Positions 60,866-64,000 of a stretch of DNA of 64,000 bases are shown piece by piece. Within the stretch, counting starts at the first letter, position 1; the number at the start of each line of letters is the position of its first letter. A program made the position numbers and the translations under genes. Below the pieces are notes generated by a model. It saw only the letters and a program-made list of their open reading frames with translations. It made no database searches and was not told the DNA's origin. The DNA comes from Helicobacter saguini (GTDB lineage: Bacteria > Campylobacterota > Campylobacteria > Campylobacterales > Helicobacteraceae), in assembly GCF_000762875.2 (NCBI RefSeq), contig NZ_JRMP02000004.1, positions 1 to 64,000 of the forward strand, read 5' to 3'.

Positions 60866-62044
60866 ATGACAAAACAAGCCCTTGATAAATACTTACAAAA
60901 TGCCACACCACGCGCGATTTTGCTTTATGGTGAATGTGAATTTTTGATAAATTTTTACGCACAAATTGTGCTTAATCGTTTGCAAGGTTTCGCTTTAGAT
61001 TCTAATCAAAATTCAACGCAAGATTCTATAAAAGTTTCTACGCAAAATTTAGGGCAAAATTTCGCACAAGATTCTATAAAAGATTCTATGCAAAGTCCGC
61101 AAAATCCGCCCTTTAGAATGGATTTTACCTACAATCATTTTGAGGCGACTAACGCACTTGGCTTAAATAGCCTTTTTGGTGGGAAAAATGTGCTGCATTT
61201 GCGGCTTGATGATTTTAAGGCAGTCGCTTCAAAAAGTAGCAAAAGCGTAAAATCAAAGGCAAAGCCCAAAGAGGATTCTAATAAAAAATTTATCAGTAGT
61301 AGCGAAGTTAGCGAGCTTTTAGAGATTTTGGAACGCAATAAAAATAGCTTTTTGGTGGTTGAGTTTTTAAAAAATCCAAGCAATTCTGCGGCTGATTACG
61401 CTAAAAAATTTAAAGCTTTAAGCGCCCTTTTTAAGCCTACGCAAAACCTTAAGGATGTCCTTGAAATGCGATGTTTTGAGCCTTTTTATGAGGAGAAAAT
61501 TAAGATTTTGACAAATCGCTCTAATGAGCTAAATTTGAGCTTTACACAGCCCTTGCTAGAACATTTGCTAAACGCCCAAAATGGCGATATTGCGATGGCT
61601 TTTGGCGAGCTAAATAAGTATGTTTATTACCCGCAAATCACGCATAAATTAATTGATTCGCTAAGCTATAATCTGGGCGCGTTAAAGATAGAATCTTTGC
61701 TAGATTCACTCTTTGATAAAAAGGGGCATTTAGTTATGATTTTAGAAACTCTAAGTGATGAAGGGTTAGATAATATGGAACTTTTACGCGAAATAAATCG
61801 ATATTTTTATATTCTATTCAAACTTTACGCGCACTCAAAATCTTTTGGCAATATGAACGCCCTAGAAGTGCTAGGATACAAGCCGCCACCGCAGATTTTC
61901 AATGTGTGGAGCAGGCGAAGCTTAAAAATCAAAACGCAGACATATTTAGAGCTTTTTGACATCATAAATGAGTGGCGAGTAAAGCAAATGCGCGGCATAA
62001 ACGCCACTCTCCCCTCCCTTATCGCCATCCAACAATTATTATAA
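60866..62044 (+). CDS. holA: DNA polymerase III subunit delta
   Basis: 392 residues. It resembles the epsilonproteobacterial delta subunit: RAILLYGECEFLINFYAQIV at the start, a central EFLKNPSN and KFKALSALFKPTQ, and a C-terminal helical region (LSDEGLDNMELLREINRYFYILFKLYAHSK, shown here in part) typical of HolA. Residues 45-75 are a DSK/DSI insertion from AGATTCT motifs. The delta subunit opens the sliding clamp within the clamp loader. It lies 28 bp after exbD in the same direction but is functionally unrelated to it. Confidence 0.8.
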   Translation: MTKQALDKYLQNATPRAILLYGECEFLINFYAQIVLNRLQGFALDSNQNSTQDSIKVSTQNLGQNFAQDSIKDSMQSPQNPPFRMDFTYNHFEATNALGLNSLFGGKNVLHLRLDDFKAVASKSSKSVKSKAKPKEDSNKKFISSSEVSELLEILERNKNSFLVVEFLKNPSNSAADYAKKFKALSALFKPTQNLKDVLEMRCFEPFYEEKIKILTNRSNELNLSFTQPLLEHLLNAQNGDIAMAFGELNKYVYYPQITHKLIDSLSYNLGALKIESLLDSLFDKKGHLVMILETLSDEGLDNMELLREINRYFYILFKLYAHSKSFGNMNALEVLGYKPPPQIFNVWSRRSLKIKTQTYLELFDIINEWRVKQMRGINATLPSLIAIQQLL

Positions 62045-62088
62045 TGAATGAAGTAGTTATATTTTTTCATATCATTAACCACACAATT

Positions 62089-63780
62089 TTACAAAAAACC
62101 AAGTTTTTTATCCCCACCAAATTCGCCCTTTAGCTCTTTTGCTATTTCTTCTTCAAAATCAGCCTTGCTAAAAGTAGGATTCGCCCTTGTAGCGACCTTG
62201 TAGCAGGTATTTTCAATGATTAGTTTTATCTGCCCACCACTTAGCTCAAAACTCGCCAAAGTTTCCGCTAAAACCGCAGGAGATTCCACAAATTCCGCAT
62301 TTTTAGGCAGGTGCAGATTCCATATTTTTACACGCGATTTAAAATCAGGCTTAAGAAACTTTATTTTATAATGAAAACGCCGCGAAAACGCGCTATCTAG
62401 GCTATCCACAAGGTTAGTCGTGGCTATCAAAATCCCATCAAATTTCTCAATTTGCTCTAAAAAAATATTTTGCATTTGATGATACATACGAGACGCGCTA
62501 CTTGCCACATCGCTACGCGTGCCTAGTAGCTGGTCAGCCTCATCTAGTAGCAAAATAGGCTTTTGTCCCACACGTTGCGTGATTATGCGGTATTCATCAA
62601 AGATTTTCCGCACATTTTTTTCACTTTCCCCAACATACATACTTAGAATCTTGGAGCAATCAAGGCTTAAAATTTTCTGCTTCAAATCCTTCGCCAAAGC
62701 GTGTGCCGCACTCGTTTTCCCCGTGCCAGAATCCCCAAAAAGCAAAATCTTAGAATCAATCCCCGCATTTTCCTTTATCCCCCACGCACGCAGCCTTTTA
62801 TGCACTTTTGGGTCTAAATGCTGCAGCAAAATCTCAAATCGCTCCCTTAAATCAGCGGGCAAAATGACAGAATCTAGCCCCTTTTTAGGCGTAATTAGCT
62901 CAAAAATTTCACTTCGCTCAACCTCATCTTCAAGCTTATTTTTACTCACATTTTTCTCAAAAATAAGCGAGTCAAGCACATTTTGTGGTATGCAAAACTC
63001 CTGCTCCATAAAAGAAAAATCCACATAAGAATCCGCTAACTGCACAAATCCATCCTTTAATAATCGCGATTTTTGGCTTAAAAGATTCTGTATCGTGATT
63101 TTTTCCTCCTCGCTGCTACCTAGCAAAATGATGTCTTGCAAACACAAGCCATACGCGCCTTTGTATTGCGCCTGTGCGAGTAATAGGAAAATTGATTTTT
63201 CATATTTATTGAAATTATTTTTACTAAAATATTCTAATATTTTGAATTTCTTTTTATTATTAGTTAGATTTTTAGTAATTATTTGCTCCAAATTGTCAAT
63301 ATAGGAATTACACGAGCTAGAAAGGTGCGAATTTAGCGCAATGCTAGGCGTTTTATTCCGCTGCAGCACGAGATTTATGTATTCCCACTCATCTTGCAAA
63401 TATTCAAGCGAATTTTTGTATTCTTTCTCTTTAATCGGCGAAGTTAGAATCTGCCCATCATCAAGGATTTTTAGCAAATTGTTACCTAAAGTAACAATAT
63501 TGTTTTTTAGTTCCAAAGAAGATTCTATCCTATTTATCGTGCGAAGCCAGCCTAAATCAATCAAACGTTTGATTTCTTTCAAATATGGCAAAGTCTCAAA
63601 ACCACGTGCAAAATAGCACTTTTCAAGGAACATATCAATCTCAATATCGCCCTCACTTTCCATATAAAAATACACCATATCACGCAGCAAATTCGCCTCG
63701 TGCGGACTGCAATTTAGCATAGGAAAAATCCGTGACTTCGCCACATCATAACTCTCTAAAAAATCAATTAAAAAATTCAC
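62089..63780 (-). CDS. AAA-family ATPase
   Basis: 563 residues. The C-terminal half is an AAA+ domain: Walker A LLFGDSGTGKTSAAHAL (about 347-363), Walker B ILLLDEADQLLGTR (about 408), sensor IATTNLVDSLD and Arg-finger region FSRRFHYKI. The N-terminal 280 residues are helical and of unknown nature. This N-terminal helix plus FtsH/spastin-like AAA layout is found in a conserved Helicobacter family of unknown function. It might remodel a protein complex. It converges on holA with a 44-bp gap. Confidence 0.8.
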   Translation of the reverse strand: MNFLIDFLESYDVAKSRIFPMLNCSPHEANLLRDMVYFYMESEGDIEIDMFLEKCYFARGFETLPYLKEIKRLIDLGWLRTINRIESSLELKNNIVTLGNNLLKILDDGQILTSPIKEKEYKNSLEYLQDEWEYINLVLQRNKTPSIALNSHLSSSCNSYIDNLEQIITKNLTNNKKKFKILEYFSKNNFNKYEKSIFLLLAQAQYKGAYGLCLQDIILLGSSEEEKITIQNLLSQKSRLLKDGFVQLADSYVDFSFMEQEFCIPQNVLDSLIFEKNVSKNKLEDEVERSEIFELITPKKGLDSVILPADLRERFEILLQHLDPKVHKRLRAWGIKENAGIDSKILLFGDSGTGKTSAAHALAKDLKQKILSLDCSKILSMYVGESEKNVRKIFDEYRIITQRVGQKPILLLDEADQLLGTRSDVASSASRMYHQMQNIFLEQIEKFDGILIATTNLVDSLDSAFSRRFHYKIKFLKPDFKSRVKIWNLHLPKNAEFVESPAVLAETLASFELSGGQIKLIIENTCYKVATRANPTFSKADFEEEIAKELKGEFGGDKKLGFL

Positions 63781-63879
63781 TTTTTATGCCTTTTGGTGCT
63801 TAGATTCTAAGATTCTACAAAAAATATGTGATGTTTTTGCAATTTTTGGTGCGTTTTTTATAAATTTTACGCAAATTTT

Positions 63880-64000
63880 TCACACAAATAATGCCAAAGA
63901 ATCGCCCAAAAAGTAGTCGTTTGCATAGATTTTTTCGCCCTTTTTAAAACATAATTTTTCTTGCAATAGAATCTGGGCTTTTTTTGTATCACAAAGTGCG
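63880..64000 (-). CDS. Partial gene at the right edge, C-terminus only
   Basis: The minus strand is open from the window edge to a TGA at 63882-63880. It encodes a C-terminus that includes KKAQILLQEKLCFKKGEKI and ends ANDYFLGDSLALFV. It reads as real protein, but 39 residues are too few for a family call. The gap 63783-63879 shows no hairpin or other gene. Confidence 0.6.
   Translation of the reverse strand, partial: ALCDTKKAQILLQEKLCFKKGEKIYANDYFLGDSLALFV

Overview
The window is about 64 kb of an AT-rich chromosome from an epsilonproteobacterium, most likely an enterohepatic Helicobacter. The evidence is a Hof-family outer membrane protein (a Helicobacter family), three-domain NifU, a short-form HisG, FlgA, a MotE-like flagellar chaperone, an epsilonproteobacterial DNA polymerase III delta subunit, a DUF2972-type gene with a poly-G tract, and a TolC/adaptor pair in HefA-HefB order. 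I place it at genus level only.

Layout. 1-2755: four tightly packed or overlapping minus-strand genes of unknown function, the last cut by the left edge. 2756-3222: gene remnants. 3223-8108: NifU, an alpha/beta hydrolase paired with a LolD-like ATPase, a degenerate family-4 uracil-DNA-glycosylase-like protein, and FlgA. 8443-11357: GlpQ and a Hof porin. 11358-11775: remnant of an AAA ATPase. 11776-22000: surface region with an autotransporter and two paralogous TonB-dependent receptors, each preceded by a small membrane-protein gene and a dinucleotide repeat. 22242-31626: housekeeping genes (fumC, spoT, a TrmN6-like methyltransferase, an HslJ-like META protein, a Nudix hydrolase, dgkA, tgt, lolA, an MFS exporter). 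31739-35554: an unknown membrane protein, a C39 peptidase pseudogene, a sirtuin, and a nuoD separated from any other nuo gene. 35600-40852: motE-like gene, xth, rpmB, def, a phase-variable DUF2972 gene in the OFF state, and hisG. 40897-47016: a 2039-residue exonuclease-RecQ-UvrD fusion. 47336-50579: tRNA-Met, small genes including a 54-residue acidic protein, and TolC. 50666-64000: adaptor protein, hypA, dksA, rlmH-accD, guaB, a DASS transporter, exbB-exbD, holA, an AAA ATPase, and the end of another gene at the right edge.

The dominant signal is the palindromic heptamer AGAWTCT (AGAATCT on one strand, AGATTCT on the other, usually flanked as TAGAWTCTA). It occurs throughout coding and non-coding DNA. 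Inside genes it is almost always in the frame that gives Glu-Ser (GAA TCT) or Asp-Ser (GAT TCT), which produces low-complexity DSK/ESK tracts in unrelated proteins. On top of this are at least four families of GC-richer palindromic or hairpin repeats. Several copies lie in frame inside unrelated proteins, as Rickettsia palindromic elements do. One family encodes the same peptide, IDCHDFLQKSRND, in two unrelated genes.

The window also holds three simple-sequence switches: a G12 tract in the DUF2972 gene and two AT repeats upstream of the TonB receptors. In all three the reading frame as sequenced is interrupted, and a change of repeat number would restore it.
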